A stretch of 64,000 nucleotides of DNA from Stenotrophomonas sepilia (GCF_003244875.1 NZ_LXXZ01000073.1:1-64000); one strand, 5' to 3'; positions 37,531 to 48,126 are shown, numbered from the stretch's first letter. Notes: generated by a model from the sequence alone, not told the origin. Translations and numbers: made by a program.

Positions 37531-37538
<8 letters not shown>
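36477..37538 (+). CDS. ntrB: nitrogen regulation sensor kinase NtrB
   Basis: Cytoplasmic histidine kinase of 353 residues that phosphorylates NtrC under nitrogen limitation. A PAS-like N-terminal domain (about 10-110) precedes the dimerisation/phosphoacceptor helix GLAHELRNPLAGLKG with His132, then the ATPase domain with N box NLVRNAIQAG, G1 IADDGRGVPEE and G2 GTGLGLALAQQ. The frame is open far upstream through the receptor gene; ATG 36477 gives the NtrB start. It overlaps ntrC by 8 nt. Confidence 0.93.
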
Positions 37539-38979
<1,441 letters not shown>

Positions 38980-39072
38980 ACGGCCCATGCACGCGATCCT
39001 CGCGCCCGCTTGCCGAACCGTTGATCGTTCATGGACGATGCAACGCTTAGTGTCATCTGCAAGGAGTCTTTG

Positions 39073-39642
39073 ATGCGTCTGTCCTTTGCCATCCTGCCGT
39101 TGTCCGCCGCCGTGCTGCTGTCTGCCTGCGGCAGCGCGCCGAAAAAGACCGAACCTACTCCGCCGCCGCCGACCGTGGTCAGCGCAGCGAAGCAGGGCGA
39201 GGCCAATCTTGCACCGGCCTCGGCCAGCATCGTCAGTGGCCGCATCGCGCTGATGGTGGAGCCCGGTGGCATCCACATCACCGGCCTGGTCGGTGGCCTG
39301 CAGCCGATGCAGCAGGCCGGCTTCCACATCCATGAGCGCGGCGACTGCAGTGCGGTGGATGCCAGCAGTGCCGGCAATCACTTCAATCCCGGTGGTGCTG
39401 CGCATGGCCGCGCCGGCACCGGCAAGCACCACCTGGGCGACATGGACAATCTGCGTGCCGATGCCCAGGGCCGCGCCAACGTCGATATCCACCTCAAGGG
39501 GGTTACCCTTGGCGGAGGCGCCGCCACCGATATCGCCGGACGCGCACTGGTCGTGCATGCCAACGCCGACGACTATCGCAGCCAGCCCGCCGGCAATGCC
39601 GGCGTCCGCATCGCCTGTGGCGTGATCCGGGTCGTCCGCTGA
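39073..39642 (+). CDS. sodC: Cu-Zn superoxide dismutase, lipoprotein (first of tandem pair)
   Basis: Periplasmic enzyme dismuting superoxide. The 189-residue product has a lipobox LLSAC (Cys19) and a proline spacer, then the metal ligands HIHERGDCS, the HFNPGGAAHGRAGTGKHHLGD region and LVVHANADDY, with both cysteines of the structural disulfide. ATG 39073 is preceded by AAGGAG. A second sodC follows 32 bp later; the pair is a tandem duplication that has diverged strongly. Confidence 0.9.
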   Translation: MRLSFAILPLSAAVLLSACGSAPKKTEPTPPPPTVVSAAKQGEANLAPASASIVSGRIALMVEPGGIHITGLVGGLQPMQQAGFHIHERGDCSAVDASSAGNHFNPGGAAHGRAGTGKHHLGDMDNLRADAQGRANVDIHLKGVTLGGGAATDIAGRALVVHANADDYRSQPAGNAGVRIACGVIRVVR

Positions 39643-39674
39643 TCACTGCAGGCATCATCGAGGGAGAGATTCCA

Positions 39675-40301
39675 ATGCGTCTGATCCACACTTCGCTGTT
39701 TGCGGCCATCGCCGCGCTGGGCCTGGCGGCCTGCAACCAGCAGCCCGCCGCGCCGCAGACTGAAACCCCGCCGGCCGCGCCGGCTGACGGCGCCACCACC
39801 GAGCCGGCTGCAGCCCCGGCACCGGCGGCGGCACCGACGGGCGATGCTTCGGCAACGGCCGAACTGGCACCGACCCAGGGCAACGAGACCAAGGGCAGCG
39901 TCACCTTCAAGGTGGTTGATGGCAAGGTCCACGTGACCGGCCAGATCACCGGCCTGAAGCCGGGCAGCGAACATGGCTTCCACATCCACGAGAAGGGCGA
40001 CTGCAGCGCGCCGGACGGCATGAGCGCCGGCGGCCACTTCAACCCGGGCAAGCAGGATCACGGCAACGTCGCCACCGATCCGCACCACGGCGGCGACATG
40101 CCCAACATCAAGGCCGACGACAAGGGCGTGGCCACCATCGACGGCCCGGTGTCGAGCAACGTCAACATCGGCAAGGGTGATGACTTCGACATCATCGGCC
40201 GCGGCCTGATCGTCCACGCCGACGCGGACGACTACAAGACCCAGCCGACCGGCAACGCCGGCGCGCGCCTGGCCTGTGCGGTGATCCAGAAGGCCCCGTA
40301 A
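39675..40301 (+). CDS. sodC: Cu-Zn superoxide dismutase, lipoprotein (second of tandem pair)
   Basis: A 208-residue paralogue of the preceding gene with lipobox GLAAC (Cys20) and a long alanine/proline linker (about residues 24-65) that would hold the enzyme away from the membrane. All copper and zinc ligands are present: HIHEKGDCS, HFNPGKQDHG, DPHHGGDMPN and LIVHADADDY. A strong GAGGGAGAG ribosome-binding site precedes it. A clear rho-independent terminator follows, so it ends the transcript. Confidence 0.92.
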   Translation: MRLIHTSLFAAIAALGLAACNQQPAAPQTETPPAAPADGATTEPAAAPAPAAAPTGDASATAELAPTQGNETKGSVTFKVVDGKVHVTGQITGLKPGSEHGFHIHEKGDCSAPDGMSAGGHFNPGKQDHGNVATDPHHGGDMPNIKADDKGVATIDGPVSSNVNIGKGDDFDIIGRGLIVHADADDYKTQPTGNAGARLACAVIQKAP

Positions 40302-40310
40302 GAAACAAAG

Positions 40311-40335
40311 AACGCCGGCACAAGCCGGCGTTTTT
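40311..40335 (+). terminator. rho-independent terminator after sodC
   Basis: Stem AACGCCGGC/GCCGGCGTT followed by TTTTTC, 10 bp after the second sodC stop. Confidence 0.85.
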
Positions 40336-40343
40336 CCTGATGG

Positions 40344-40409
40344 GTAGTGCCGGCCGCTGGCCGGCAATCACAGATCCGGAGGGTGCCGGCCAGCGGCCGG
40401 CACTACCCA
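40344..40409. repeat. SMAG dimer
   Basis: GTAGTGCCGGCCGCTGGCCG at one end and its complement ending GGCACTAC at the other, 66 bp in all: two GTAG palindromes facing each other. It sits between convergent genes. Confidence 0.8.
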
Positions 40410-40422
40410 CATATCACCCGGA

Positions 40423-41310
40423 TCAGCGCGCCAGCAGTTCGCGCGCGTCCTGCCCGGCCTCGCAGTGCACGAACAGTACCGGCACGCCATGTGCTTCCAG
40501 CACCGCGGCCATCTGTCGCTGGCGCATCAGGAACTGCTCGTAGATGCCCTTCAGGCGATCGCAGTCGTTCTTGCTGTGGCTGTAGTGCGCGCACCAACCG
40601 GCCGGGTCGAACAGCGCCATGCGTGCTTCGCCATGCGTATAGCGCAGCAGCGGCTCGGGCGCGGCATTGAGCCACTCGTCCTCGCCCGGCGCCATGATCG
40701 CGGTCTCGATCAGCGGCCACAGTGCGGCCAGGCCCTGGTTGTCGTACTGCATCGACATCATCGCGGCCAGGTCGTTCACGGTGAAATAGCGCGCGTGCTC
40801 GATGCGGGCACCGAAGGTGTTCTGCGCCATCAGCGCGGTGTCGGCGTGCGCCATGCCGTTGGCCAGCAAGGTTTCTTCCAGCGCATCGGCGACCGCGCTG
40901 GTGGTGGCCACGTCGCTGCCGGTCAGCAGGAACGGCACCACGCGCAGGCCACCGCCCACCAGCGTGGCATCGGCCTGGAACGGCAGTGGCACGTCACCCT
41001 CGGCATCGGTACCGAAGGCCAGCAGGCGCGGGCCCTGGTTGCGGCCCGGGGCACGCATCTGCAGTTCTTCCAGGCGGCGATGGATCGGCCAGCCCGGGCG
41101 CAGCACTTCAGCCGGGTCGAAATGCGCGGCGGCGAACACCAGGTCCAGCTCGGCGACCTGCGGCACCAGCTTGGCCAGGTCGCGGCCGACGCGTTCGGCC
41201 AGTTCACCGGCCTGTTCAGCGCTGAGCACCGCCTGGCGGGGGATTTCGCCGCCGGCCAGTTCCAGGGCCAGCACGCCAAGGGCATTCATCGCGGGGTCGG
41301 GTTTGCTCAT
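40423..41310 (-). CDS. conserved hypothetical protein
   Basis: A soluble 295-residue protein with no signal peptide. I do not recognise the family. Visible features are an N-terminal helix-rich region (NALGVLALELAGGEIPRQAV), a glycine-rich strand (DATLVGGGLRVVPFLLTGSD) and the C-terminal YSHSKNDCDRLKGIYEQFLM, which could hold a helical pair. ATG 41289 is an alternative start. Divergent from the thiolase gene. Codon use is typical of the core genome, so it is likely an old resident. Confidence 0.65.
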   Translation of the reverse strand: MSKPDPAMNALGVLALELAGGEIPRQAVLSAEQAGELAERVGRDLAKLVPQVAELDLVFAAAHFDPAEVLRPGWPIHRRLEELQMRAPGRNQGPRLLAFGTDAEGDVPLPFQADATLVGGGLRVVPFLLTGSDVATTSAVADALEETLLANGMAHADTALMAQNTFGARIEHARYFTVNDLAAMMSMQYDNQGLAALWPLIETAIMAPGEDEWLNAAPEPLLRYTHGEARMALFDPAGWCAHYSHSKNDCDRLKGIYEQFLMRQRQMAAVLEAHGVPVLFVHCEAGQDARELLAR

Positions 41311-41418
41311 GGTTCCACGGTTGGCCCATCACAGGGCGGCAGCTACACTTGGCTCCATTATGCCTGCTCCGTCGTGCAGGCCATGTTGCAGACACCCTCA
41401 TCCATGCCAGGTATCTCC

Positions 41419-42699
41419 ATGCCCAACGCTCGTCCCGTCGCCATCCTCGGTGGCGTCCGCATTCCGTTCTGCCGCCAGAACACCGCGTATTCGGATGTCG
41501 GCAACCTCGGCATGTCGGTCCGTACGCTGGGTGCGCTGGTCGAACGGTTCGGCCTGCATGGCCAGCAGCTGGGTGAAGTGGCGATGGGCGCGGTGATCAA
41601 GCATTCCAGCGACTGGAACCTGGGCCGCGAAGCCACGCTGTCGTCCGGCCTGTCGCCGCTGACCCCGGGCATCACCCTGCAGCGTGCCTGCGGTACCTCG
41701 CTGGACAGCATCATCACCGTGGCCAACAAGATCGCGCTGGGCCAGATCGAATCGGGCATCGGCGGTGGTTCGGACACCACCTCCGACGTGCCGATCGTTT
41801 ACGGCAAGAAGCTGCGTGCACGCCTGCTGGCGGCCAACCGCGCCAAGAGCACCGGCGAGAAGATCCGTGCGCTCACCGCCGGCTTCAAGTTCTCCGAGCT
41901 CAAGCCCGAGTTCCCGGGCGTGGCCGAGCCGCGCACCGGCAAGAGCATGGGCGACCACTGCGAGGACATGGCCAAGGAATGGAACATCTCGCGCGACTCG
42001 CAGGATGAGTGGGCGGTGTCGTCGCACAAGAAGCTGGCTGCCGCCTACGAGCGTGGCTTCTTCAACGACCTGATCGCACCGTTCCGTGGCGTCGAGCGCG
42101 ACAACATCCTGCGCCCGGATACCTCGCTGGAAAAGCTGGCGACGCTGAAGCCGGCGTTCGACAAGGTTTCCGGGCGTGGCACGCTCACCGCCGCCAATTC
42201 CACCCCGCTGACCGACGGTGCCGCTGCGGTACTGCTGGCCAGCGAAGAGTGGGCGCGCGCGCATGGCCATGAGCCGCAGGCCTACCTGCGTGACGCACAC
42301 GTGGCGGCAGTGGACTTCGTGCATGGCGAAGGCCTGCTGATGGCACCGACCATCGCGGTGCCGGAGATGCTCAAGCGCAACGGCCTGACCCTGCAGGACT
42401 TCGACATCTACGAGATCCACGAAGCCTTTGCCGCGCAGGTGTTGTGCACCCTGCGTGCGTGGGAGAGCGAGGATTACTGCCGCAACCGTCTGGGCCTGGA
42501 CGCGCCGCTGGGCCGCATCGACCCGGACAAGATCAACCTGCTGGGCTCGTCGCTGGCCACCGGCCACCCGTTCGCCGCTACCGGCGCACGCGTGATCGCC
42601 ACGGCAGCCAAGCAACTGGCCGAACGCGGCGGTGGCCGCGCACTGGTGTCGATCTGCACCGCCGGCGGCATGGGCGTGGTGGCGATCGTCGAACGCTGA
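41419..42699 (+). CDS. acetyl-CoA C-acyltransferase (FadI-like thiolase)
   Basis: Thiolase of 426 residues catalysing CoA-dependent cleavage of 3-ketoacyl-CoA in beta-oxidation. Catalytic elements: the reactive cysteine in LQRACGTSLDSI near residue 91, the histidine in YEIHEAFAAQV, GHPFAATGARV near the end and the final cysteine in ALVSICTAGGMG. The length and motif order match the FadI/long thiolase branch better than AtoB. ATG 41404, 15 nt upstream, is also possible. No fadJ-type partner gene is adjacent. Confidence 0.88.
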   Translation: MPNARPVAILGGVRIPFCRQNTAYSDVGNLGMSVRTLGALVERFGLHGQQLGEVAMGAVIKHSSDWNLGREATLSSGLSPLTPGITLQRACGTSLDSIITVANKIALGQIESGIGGGSDTTSDVPIVYGKKLRARLLAANRAKSTGEKIRALTAGFKFSELKPEFPGVAEPRTGKSMGDHCEDMAKEWNISRDSQDEWAVSSHKKLAAAYERGFFNDLIAPFRGVERDNILRPDTSLEKLATLKPAFDKVSGRGTLTAANSTPLTDGAAAVLLASEEWARAHGHEPQAYLRDAHVAAVDFVHGEGLLMAPTIAVPEMLKRNGLTLQDFDIYEIHEAFAAQVLCTLRAWESEDYCRNRLGLDAPLGRIDPDKINLLGSSLATGHPFAATGARVIATAAKQLAERGGGRALVSICTAGGMGVVAIVER

Positions 42700-42713
42700 T
42701 CGCATCCATCGGT

Positions 42714-42857
42714 GGGTGCCGACCGTTGGTCGGCACGATCCGGCCGGCACTCCTGGAACTGAAAACGCCGCCCATCGGGCGGCGTTTTTTTTGTTCGGAT
42801 TGTTGCTCTGGTGGGTGCCAAATTCACCGGTGGATGCCGGCCAGCGGCCGGCACTAC
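42714..42857. repeat. GTAG/SMAG-like stems around the thiolase-hemY gap
   Basis: GTGCCGACCGTTGGTCGGCAC (first 20 bases from 42717) and GATGCCGGCCAGCGGCCGGC followed by ACTACC near 42835-42857. A terminator lies between them. Confidence 0.65.
42763..42793. terminator. terminator between convergent thiolase and hemY
   Basis: Stem AACGCCGCCC/GGGCGGCGTT with a 2-base loop, followed by a run of eight T on the + strand and preceded by four A, so it can serve both directions. Confidence 0.85.
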
Positions 42858-42860
42858 CCA

Positions 42861-44156
42861 TCAGGGTAACCGCGGGTTGCCGAACTCGTCGCGCTCTTCG
42901 TTGGCGTCATACACCGGCGGCTGTGCAACGATGGGCTGCTCCTCCACCGTGGCGCGCAGCGGCGTCTCGGTGCCACGCACCAGTTCCACGCTGTCCTCGC
43001 CGCGCTGCAGGCGCAGCGCATTGGCCAGGCACTGCGCGGCCAGCGCGTGTTCGCCACGCTGGGCGAACACTTCACCCAGCGCTTCCCACGCCGGTGCACC
43101 GGCGCCCGCGGCGATGGCCTCGTGCAGGAACGCATCGGCGGCATCCCATTGCTGCTGGCCCAGGGCCACGCGGCCCTGTGCCAGGCGCAGGGCGGCCGAG
43201 TCATCGTGCACGTTGCGCCAGCGCGCCAGATTGGCCTGGCGGGTGGCCAGGCGCTCGGCGGGCAGGCGGCCATACAGCGCCACCAGATCGTCATTCCAAC
43301 GCTGGTCCAGTGCCTGTTCCAGCGCCAGCAGCGCCGGCTCATCCCAGTCCAGCGCCACCGCACGGCTGGCATAGGCGCCCACTACGTCCGGGGTGGGGCG
43401 CAGTGCCTTCGGGGTGGCCTCCCACTGTGCGGCCAGCGCGTTGACGTCGGCCGCTTCCAGTAGCGCCTGTGCGGCCAGGCGTGCTTCCAGTTCGCTGTTC
43501 GCGTCGGCCGGCAGCACCTTGCTCTGGCGCAGCGCACCCAGCTGGCCATACGCTTCGTGGGCGCGGCCGGCCTGTGCCAGCGCTTCGGTACGCAGCCACA
43601 GGCCGCGCGGCGGCAGCGGCTGGATCGCCGCTACGTCCAGCGCATTGATCGCATCGACCGGCAGATCGCGCGCCAGCAGCTGTTCGGCGCGCAGCAGCGC
43701 CTGCAGGGTGGCGTCGCTTTCACCCAGGCGCTGCAGCAGCGCCTCTCCGGCGGGGCCGTCGGCCCGTGCCTGCGCGCTGCGCACGGCGGTGGCCAGTGCC
43801 ACCGCGCTCACTTCCGGGTCCTTGGCGGCGCCGTCCAGCAGCTTCTCCGCACGCTGCCACTGGCCATGCTCGTAGGCCTGCAGGCCGTCGATCAGGCGCA
43901 CCCGGCCCTGCTTGCGGCGGTAGCGGCCCCAGGCACGGAACGGTGCAGCGATCAGGCTCCACAGCAGCCACAGCACCAGCACCGTGATCACCGCCAGCAG
44001 CGCTACCTTCGGCAGGTTGCTGTGATAGTCGTAGCCGCCGTAGCGCAGGGTCACTTCGCCGAAGCGGTTCAGGTCATCGGCGCCGAGCCATTGCGCGGCG
44101 ACCACGCCGATGGCCACGGCCAGCAACAGCACGACCAGGGATTGCAGGGGTTTCAT
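42861..44156 (-). CDS. hemY: HemY-family TPR membrane protein of heme synthesis locus
   Basis: A 431-residue inner-membrane protein with two N-terminal transmembrane helices (SLVVLLLAVAIGVVAAQWL and VALLAVITVLVLWLLWSLI), then TPR-like repeats in the periplasmic or cytoplasmic body. It matches the proteobacterial HemY (not protoporphyrinogen oxidase) that follows hemX. The role is thought to be structural in heme assembly but is not settled. It lies 6 bp after hemX in the order hemD-hemX-hemY. Confidence 0.88.
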   Translation of the reverse strand: MKPLQSLVVLLLAVAIGVVAAQWLGADDLNRFGEVTLRYGGYDYHSNLPKVALLAVITVLVLWLLWSLIAAPFRAWGRYRRKQGRVRLIDGLQAYEHGQWQRAEKLLDGAAKDPEVSAVALATAVRSAQARADGPAGEALLQRLGESDATLQALLRAEQLLARDLPVDAINALDVAAIQPLPPRGLWLRTEALAQAGRAHEAYGQLGALRQSKVLPADANSELEARLAAQALLEAADVNALAAQWEATPKALRPTPDVVGAYASRAVALDWDEPALLALEQALDQRWNDDLVALYGRLPAERLATRQANLARWRNVHDDSAALRLAQGRVALGQQQWDAADAFLHEAIAAGAGAPAWEALGEVFAQRGEHALAAQCLANALRLQRGEDSVELVRGTETPLRATVEEQPIVAQPPVYDANEERDEFGNPRLP

Positions 44157-44162
44157 GCGGGC

Positions 44163-45137
44163 TTACCTCCGGTCGGTCTGGGTGCGCAGTTGTTGCAGGG
44201 TGCTGCCAAGGACAGCGTCGTTGGCCTGCAGCGGCAGTTCGCGCAAGGCCTTCAGTTCAGCACGTTGCGCGCGCAGGGCCGGTGAATCCGGCCAGCGCCG
44301 CTGTGCCCACTGCTCCACGCGGTCCAGAGCGGTGTTGCGGCCCGCGCGGTCGCCGCGCTCGATCGCGGCGCGCGCCAACGTCAATTCCAGCTGCAGTGCA
44401 TCGTCGGCGTTGCGCTTTTCGGCGGCCGTCAGCGGGCCGTTCTGGCGGCTCGGGGTGATGTCCACGAACGGTGCCAGCGTGGCCTGCCACCAGGGCTTGG
44501 CGGTGCTGCTGCCGGTCGTGCCGGTGATCTGCGAGGGCAGGCCCTGCAGCGCCCGGGCCACAGCATCCAGGCGCTGCAGCGACTGCACGCGCGGGCCGCT
44601 GCCCAGCGCATCCAGTGCCTCGCGCTCCTGCACCAGCGCCTGGCGCAGGTTCAGGCCGTCGGCGTCGGGCAGATCGGCCAGCGCGATGGCGGCCTGTGCA
44701 TACAGGCGGCGTGCGCCGTCCACGTCGTCGGCGTAGTTCAGGCGCTGCGCAGCCTGGGTCAGCAGCAGCTCGGCCTCATCGCGCTGCACCGCCTGGCGGC
44801 CCTGGTTGGCACTGTCGGCCAGCTTGGCCACGTTCTCTTCCAGCAGCGCGCTGCGCTGTGAGAGTCCCAGCATCTCGTCGCGCAGCACGCGGTTGGTGGT
44901 CGCCGCATCCTGCAGGCGCTGGCTGGTCGCGCGCTGGTCACGGCGCAGCGCATCCAGCGTGGCCTCCAGGCCCTTCAGCTGTACGGCCGTGGTCTGTGCC
45001 TGCGCTTCCTGTTCGCGCTGTTGCTGCTGCCAGACGTACCAGCCGGCATAGCCGCCCGCGCCGAGCACGACCACGGCGGCCAGCGGCAGCAGCCAGCGCA
45101 CGGGTCGATGGGGTGGGGATGGCGGAGTATCGTTCAT
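44163..45137 (-). CDS. hemX: HemX, membrane-anchored uroporphyrinogen-III methylase-like protein
   Basis: A 324-residue protein with one N-terminal transmembrane helix (WLLPLAAVVVLGAGGYAGWY), a long coiled coil (about 35-150, QQQQREQEAQAQTTAVQLKG onward) and a helical C-terminal domain. The name comes from operon position; the SAM-methylase motifs are absent, so it is not expected to be a methylase. It may scaffold heme enzymes with HemY. Confidence 0.88.
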   Translation of the reverse strand: MNDTPPSPPHRPVRWLLPLAAVVVLGAGGYAGWYVWQQQQREQEAQAQTTAVQLKGLEATLDALRRDQRATSQRLQDAATTNRVLRDEMLGLSQRSALLEENVAKLADSANQGRQAVQRDEAELLLTQAAQRLNYADDVDGARRLYAQAAIALADLPDADGLNLRQALVQEREALDALGSGPRVQSLQRLDAVARALQGLPSQITGTTGSSTAKPWWQATLAPFVDITPSRQNGPLTAAEKRNADDALQLELTLARAAIERGDRAGRNTALDRVEQWAQRRWPDSPALRAQRAELKALRELPLQANDAVLGSTLQQLRTQTDRR

Positions 45138-45241
45138 CGGGCTTCCTTGTCGGCAACGTCGCCGGTCGGGGGCCGGCAGGCCGCGTTGTGCACAGCATCA
45201 CCGTTGCCGACGACAGCGGCAAGCGTGACCCACGTCCCTGT

Positions 45242-46042
45242 TCAGGTCGCTGCCGGGACGGTGAGCGTGGCGTGTGCAGCGGCCACCAGCTGCGCAGCGG
45301 TGGGGCCGGCGCTGCGTGTGATGCGCTGCAGGCCGAGCGCCTGCGCCTGTTCGCCGAGGCGGTCACTGGCAACCACCACGCGGGCAGACGCCCGCAGGCG
45401 CTGCTGCCCGGCCGGCGGAAGCTGTTGCCAGAAATGCTGCAGCGCTTCGCCACTGCTCACGGCCAGTACCCACGGCTGTGCTGAATGCGCCAACCGCGCC
45501 AGCGTTCGCGGGGGCAGTCGCAGCAGGCGACGCTTGTAGACGTCGGCACGTTCGATCGTGGCGCCCGCCGCCTGCAGCTGCGCGGCAATCAGGCCACGCC
45601 CGCCGGGCGCGGTCACCAGTCCGACGCGCAGGCCCTGTACGTCGGCCAGCACCGGCAGCGCCAGCAGGCCTTCACTGTCCATCCGCTGCGGCGCGTGCAC
45701 CTCGGTGATGCCATGTGCCTGCAATGCGCGCGCAGTGCCTTCGCCCACGGTCAGCCACGGGCTGCGCTGCACGCCGGCCAGCGGCAGCAGGGACGCGGCT
45801 GCGGCAACGGCGGCCGGGCTGGTGAACACCACCCGGTCGCAGTTCAGCGCGCGTTGCAGCTGGCGCACCACAGCCGTGCCATGCAGGCGCTGCAGGCGCC
45901 AGGGCGCCAGGGCCAGGACATTCCCGCCCAGCCCGGCAACGGCGCGGCGCAGCGCCACGTTCTGGCCCCGCGGGCGCAGCGAGATCAGGGTCCAGCGTGG
46001 GCCGGAACGGCTGGCGCCAGTGGGTATCGTATGGTCGACCAT
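45242..46042 (-). CDS. hemD: uroporphyrinogen-III synthase
   Basis: Cyclises hydroxymethylbilane to uroporphyrinogen III with inversion of ring D. The family is poorly conserved, but the two-domain order is visible: LRPRGQNVALRRAVAGLGG, VVFTSPAAVAAA, GLLALPVLADVQGLRVGLVT, and AVSSGEALQHFW. Length 266 residues from ATG 46042; an in-frame start at 46051 is possible. The 104 bp between it and hemX contains no other gene. Divergent from the YiiD-like gene with a 44-bp gap. Confidence 0.88.
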   Translation of the reverse strand: MVDHTIPTGASRSGPRWTLISLRPRGQNVALRRAVAGLGGNVLALAPWRLQRLHGTAVVRQLQRALNCDRVVFTSPAAVAAAASLLPLAGVQRSPWLTVGEGTARALQAHGITEVHAPQRMDSEGLLALPVLADVQGLRVGLVTAPGGRGLIAAQLQAAGATIERADVYKRRLLRLPPRTLARLAHSAQPWVLAVSSGEALQHFWQQLPPAGQQRLRASARVVVASDRLGEQAQALGLQRITRSAGPTAAQLVAAAHATLTVPAAT

Positions 46043-46086
46043 TGCCTGCATTATGCGGGCCCTTCGTTGTCGTGGTCGCTGCTCCG

Positions 46087-46554
46087 ATGTCCGTTGATGC
46101 CCTGACTTCCTCGTTGGCCGCCCTGCAGGACGTGCTGGACTGCATGCCGGCGGTGCGCGCCATGCAGATCCAGCTCGACGGCTATGCCGATGGCGTGCTG
46201 CGCATCACCGCGCCGCTGGCGGCCAACGTCAATGACAAGGGCAACGCCTTCGGCGGCAGCCTGGCCTCGGTGCTGACCCTGTCCGGCTGGGCGCTGGTCA
46301 GCCTGCGCCTGCGCCTGGCCGGCCACGATGCCGAGGTCTATGTGGCCGACAGCAACCTGCGCTATCTGGCGCCGGTCTATGAGGACCTGCACGCCCACGC
46401 CGAAGCGGCCGAAGCCACCGGCTGGGACGCCTTCCTGAATACCTTCCGGCAGCGCCGCAAGGCCCGCATCAGCATCATCGCCACCCAGCCCGGTGCCGAT
46501 GGCAAGCCCGCCGCCGAATTCAGCGGTCGCTTTGTTGCCTTCGCCAAAGGGTAG
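46087..46554 (+). CDS. YiiD C-terminal-domain thioesterase
   Basis: A 155-residue hotdog-fold protein matching the putative thioesterase domain of YiiD: PLAANVNDKGNAFGGSLASV holds the active-site asparagine/glycine loop, followed by LAGHDAEVYVADSNLRYLAP. Acts on an unknown acyl-CoA in the cytoplasm. The frame is open upstream into hemD antisense; ATG 46087 (MSVDALTSSLAALQ) is the likely start. Confidence 0.82.
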   Translation: MSVDALTSSLAALQDVLDCMPAVRAMQIQLDGYADGVLRITAPLAANVNDKGNAFGGSLASVLTLSGWALVSLRLRLAGHDAEVYVADSNLRYLAPVYEDLHAHAEAAEATGWDAFLNTFRQRRKARISIIATQPGADGKPAAEFSGRFVAFAKG

Positions 46555-46586
46555 GATGGCAGGCTGACGTCCTGGGGAAACCACCG

Positions 46587-47012
46587 ATGCGCCGCCTCAT
46601 CCAGTTCCTGATGTATTCCCTGCTGCTGGCCAGTGCCGTGGCCTCGGCCGACGACCTCAGCCGCAAGCAGCGCAAGCTGCTGGAAGAGACCCAGATCGCC
46701 TACGGGGCGACCATCCGCTGGGGCAGCATGGACGATGCCATCGGCTACCTCGACCCCAAGCTGCGCAAGGAAAAGCCGCCGACCGAGTTCGAGCTCAACC
46801 GTTACGCGCAGCTGCGCGTGTCGTCCTATCGCGAGCGCAGCAGCGCCTCGCTGGACGGTGGCCTGGTCGAGCGCCGGGTCGAAATCGGGGTGATAAACCA
46901 GAACACCCAGGCCGAGCGCACCGTGGTCGTGGTCGAGCGCTGGCGCTGGGACCCGGAGGCCAAGCGCTGGTGGCAGACCGCCGGCCTGCCGGACCTGTGG
47001 AAGGGGCAGTGA
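46587..47012 (+). CDS. secreted hypothetical protein
   Basis: A 141-residue periplasmic protein with a signal peptide ending near ASAVASA. The mature part is charged, with conserved-looking GATIRWGSMDDAIGYLDPKL and a C-terminal WRWDPEAKRWWQTAGLPDLW. No catalytic motif seen. It lies 32 bp after the thioesterase gene and 57 bp before a rhodanese-like gene, so a loose operon is possible. Confidence 0.7.
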   Translation: MRRLIQFLMYSLLLASAVASADDLSRKQRKLLEETQIAYGATIRWGSMDDAIGYLDPKLRKEKPPTEFELNRYAQLRVSSYRERSSASLDGGLVERRVEIGVINQNTQAERTVVVVERWRWDPEAKRWWQTAGLPDLWKGQ

Positions 47013-47069
47013 CGGGCCGCGTCCGGCTTGTGCGACAATCGGCGCCCGCTTAATCGACCCGTGACCTGA

Positions 47070-47507
47070 GTGAATTACGAAGAGTTGCTGGCCTTTGCAG
47101 GCCGAAACCCGATGCTGTCCGCGGCCCTGGTCGGCCTGACCGTGGCCATCATCGTCACCGAGATCCGCCGCCTGTTCCGGGGCTTCAAGGGCATCAAGCC
47201 CGCCGAACTGACCCAGCTGATCAACGCGGGCGGCACGGTGGTGGTCGACCTGTCGGCCAGCGGTGACTTCGAGAAGGGCCACATTGCCGGCAGCCGCAAT
47301 GCCCAGGCCAGTGCCTTCGGCCCGGAAAACAAGCTGGTGGCCAACGCCAAGCAGTCGCCGGTGGTGCTGGTGTGCCGCAGCGGCAACGCCTCGGAAACCG
47401 CCGCCAAGGCGCTGAAGAAGGCCGGCTTCGAAAAGGTCTACGTGCTCAACGGCGGCATTCCCGCCTGGCAGCAGGCCGAACTGCCGCTGGTCAAGGGCCG
47501 CAACTGA
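47070..47507 (+). CDS. membrane-anchored rhodanese-like protein (YibN type)
   Basis: A single N-terminal transmembrane helix (MLSAALVGLTVAIIVTEI) followed by a rhodanese domain with the catalytic loop VCRSGNASETA, Cys near residue 110. YibN-type proteins sit just before secB in many gammaproteobacteria, as here (100 bp). The start is GTG 47070. Sulfur transfer or a structural membrane role are both possible. Confidence 0.85.
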   Translation: MNYEELLAFAGRNPMLSAALVGLTVAIIVTEIRRLFRGFKGIKPAELTQLINAGGTVVVDLSASGDFEKGHIAGSRNAQASAFGPENKLVANAKQSPVVLVCRSGNASETAAKALKKAGFEKVYVLNGGIPAWQQAELPLVKGRN

Positions 47508-47607
47508 TTGTCGCAGGTGGCGGATCCCGCCTTGTCTGGGCCGGGTCCCGCCCCCATCGCAGTAGTTAGACCATCGTTTTCATTGCATTCACCTGGAGTT
47601 ACTGGAA

Positions 47608-48126
47608 ATGTCCGAAGAGATCACCAACGGCGCCGCTGCGCCGGTCGATGCCGCTACCGGCCCCGCTTTCACCGTCGAGAAGATCTACGTCAAGGACGTC
47701 TCCTTCGAGTCGCCGAACGCGCCGACCATCTTCAATGACCAGGTGCAGCCGGAGCTGCAGCTGAACCTGAACCAGCAGGTGCAGCGCCTGGGTGAGAACG
47801 CCTTCGAAGTCGTGCTGGCCGTGACCCTGACCTGCCAGGCCGGTGAGCGCACCGCCTACGTGGCCGAAGTGAAGCAGGCCGGCGTGTTCGGCCTGGTCGG
47901 CCTGGACCCGCAGTCGATCGACGTGCTGCTCGGCACCCAGTGCCCGAACATCCTGTTCCCGTACGTGCGCCAGCTGATCAGCGACCTGATCCAGGCCGGC
48001 GGCTTCCCGCCGTTCTTCCTGCAGCCGATCAACTTCGAAGGCCTGTACGCAGAAACCCTGCGCCAGCGCCAGGAGCAGGGCGACGCACCGTCGCTGGCTG
48101 ACTCCGAGCCGGCCGGCAACGCCTGA
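47608..48126 (+). CDS. secB: protein-export chaperone SecB
   Basis: Tetrameric cytoplasmic chaperone that keeps exported precursors unfolded and hands them to SecA. The 172 residues include [19 protein letters not shown], the core [20 protein letters not shown] and [19 protein letters not shown] near residue 108. The rhodanese-secB-gpsA order is the classical gammaproteobacterial arrangement. Confidence 0.95.
   Translation: MSEEITNGAAAPVDAATGPAFTVEKIYVKDVSFESPNAPTIFNDQVQPELQLNLNQQVQRLGENAFEVVLAVTLTCQAGERTAYVAEVKQAGVFGLVGLDPQSIDVLLGTQCPNILFPYVRQLISDLIQAGGFPPFFLQPINFEGLYAETLRQRQEQGDAPSLADSEPAGNA

Noticed and set aside
44163..45137. HemX as an active uroporphyrinogen-III C-methyltransferase
   Set aside because: The protein lacks SAM-binding motifs and consists of a membrane anchor plus coiled coil; the name reflects operon position.
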